This document shows positions 63,279 to 64,000 of a DNA stretch of 64,000 nt, one piece after another (the first letter of the stretch is position 1; each line of letters starts with the position of its first letter). Position numbers and translations under genes: made by a program. The stretch spans positions 1 through 64,000 of the forward strand of contig JAPXOZ010000004.1 of the NCBI GenBank assembly GCA_033811195.1, written 5' to 3'. The stretch comes from Cacconaster sp033811195. GTDB taxonomy: Bacteria; Bacteroidota; Bacteroidia; Bacteroidales; UBA932. A model generated the notes under the pieces. It did not search any database. It saw only the letters and a list, made by a program, of their open reading frames with translations, and had not been told where the DNA came from.

Positions 63279-63380
63279 ATATGCTCTGAATTAGTTCCAA
63301 ATAAAAGGCAAATTTACAAATTCTTTTTCTTAGGAAAGGTATTTATGTTATTTTTGTCGGAAAATGATTCTTGAGCAAGT

Positions 63381-64000
63381 ATGGCAGACTCCTGGAAAGT
63401 AATAGTAAGTAGCCTGTCGGGTGGCGGCAAAGCCGGCAGCGAATGGCCTGAAATAGCAGCCCGCCTTGAAGCCAGAGGTATCGCACACTCTGTTTCTTTT
63501 ACAAAACACCGTTTCCACGCCAGAGAAATCGCATTAGAGGCTCTCAAAGAGGGCTTTAGGCAGATTATCGTGGTAGGCGGAGATGGGGCTTTACACGAAG
63601 TGCTTTCCGGAGTAATGTCACAGAGTAAAGTCCCTACAAATCAAGTAACCTTGGCAATAATTCCTGTTGGCTCGGGTAATGACTGGGCTCGTCTTCACGA
63701 GATTCCTAAGGGCTTTGATGATGTCACGGATGTTATCGCCAGAGGAAAGAGTGTGGTTCAAGATGTTGCGAAAGTTGAGTCCGTTATGGACGGAGCTCCA
63801 TTTATATCCTATATGGTCAATATTGGGGGCTTGGGATTCGACGCACAGGTTTGTCACAATTTCGACCTGGAAAAAAAGGAGGGCAAGGCAACAAGTGATG
63901 CACTTTATCTCAAATGCCTTCTCAAGGGGTTTATGGGATACGATGCGCGCAAGTTCCGTATAATGACTGACGGTAATCTCTTCTATGAAGGTGATGTCTT
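63381..64000 (+). CDS. Diacylglycerol/lipid kinase (YegS/DagK type), 3' end missing
   Basis: At least 206 codons, truncated by the window end. Begins MADSWKVIVSSLSGGGKAGS; nucleotide-binding GGDGALHEVLSGV and GSGNDWAR, then VNIGGLGFDAQV. Phosphorylates diacylglycerol or a related lipid. Promoter box TATTTTTG at 63349-63356. Divergent from parA. Confidence 0.92.
   Translation, partial: MADSWKVIVSSLSGGGKAGSEWPEIAARLEARGIAHSVSFTKHRFHAREIALEALKEGFRQIIVVGGDGALHEVLSGVMSQSKVPTNQVTLAIIPVGSGNDWARLHEIPKGFDDVTDVIARGKSVVQDVAKVESVMDGAPFISYMVNIGGLGFDAQVCHNFDLEKKEGKATSDALYLKCLLKGFMGYDARKFRIMTDGNLFYEGDV

Overview
The window is chromosomal DNA of an anaerobic, fermentative member of the Bacteroidales (Bacteroidota); I cannot fix the family. 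The evidence is typical Bacteroidota gene content and order (parA-parB-DUF5683-like-LysM transglycosylase; rpsU near xerC and hpf; DUF4296-type lipoprotein; dtd and deoC together), promoters of the Bacteroides type (TTTG about 20 nt before TAnnTTTG), few Shine-Dalgarno sequences, and propionate/hydrogen metabolism (split methylmalonyl-CoA mutase, trimeric FeFe hydrogenase).

Layout. 1-14.8 kb: accessory glycan region with a 5'-truncated sialidase, an AT-rich orphan PD-(D/E)XK nuclease, a trehalase/GH63-like lipoprotein and two GH2 beta-galactosidases, interleaved with a lysine exporter split in two (lysO), dnaK and a pseudouridine synthase. 15-18 kb: CoA-transferase, mazG, tcdA. 18-26.4 kb: a two-part hydrogen locus. 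The first part is a putative sensory module (DRTGG protein, RsbW-like ATPase, catalytically altered FeFe-hydrogenase homologue, second DRTGG protein, PHP phosphoesterase, second GHKL ATPase). The second is the enzymatic hydrogenase operon (thioredoxin-like ferredoxin, HydB, HydA, HydC), with its own promoter and a terminator. 26.5-32.7 kb: aldehyde dehydrogenase, ftsY, pheT, a UbiA-type prenyltransferase. 32.7-45 kb: VOC and SDR proteins, hydroxyacid dehydrogenase, deoC, dtd, a large repeat array, radical SAM, amidohydrolase, purD, a membrane protein, PlsC-type acyltransferase, parE. 45-49.2 kb: mutA-mutB. 49.3-52.9 kb: rpsU, hutU, xerC, hpf. 52.9-57.1 kb: hpt-adk-obg-PAP2-lplA operon divergent from purE. 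57-64 kb: HhH/barrel protein, parAB cluster and a truncated lipid kinase.

Two things stand out. First, a dispersed family of degenerate heptanucleotide arrays, ACTCNNN (GAGTNNN on the other strand), occurs at five intergenic sites (2.3, 8.7, 14.9, 37.0 and 49.2 kb). Two of them start exactly at the stop codon of a gene, and the largest has 77 hand-counted units joined head-to-head to five inverted units. Second, the putative sensory hydrogenase keeps all four H-cluster cysteines but has Tyr in place of the proton-relay Cys and Thr in place of the conserved Met. It sits among small ATPase, DRTGG and PHP proteins of unknown output.

Metabolic reading: sugars freed by the glycosidases would be fermented. 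Reducing equivalents would leave as H2 through HydABC, and carbon partly as propionate through MutAB. No tRNA, rRNA, CRISPR array or insertion sequence was seen.
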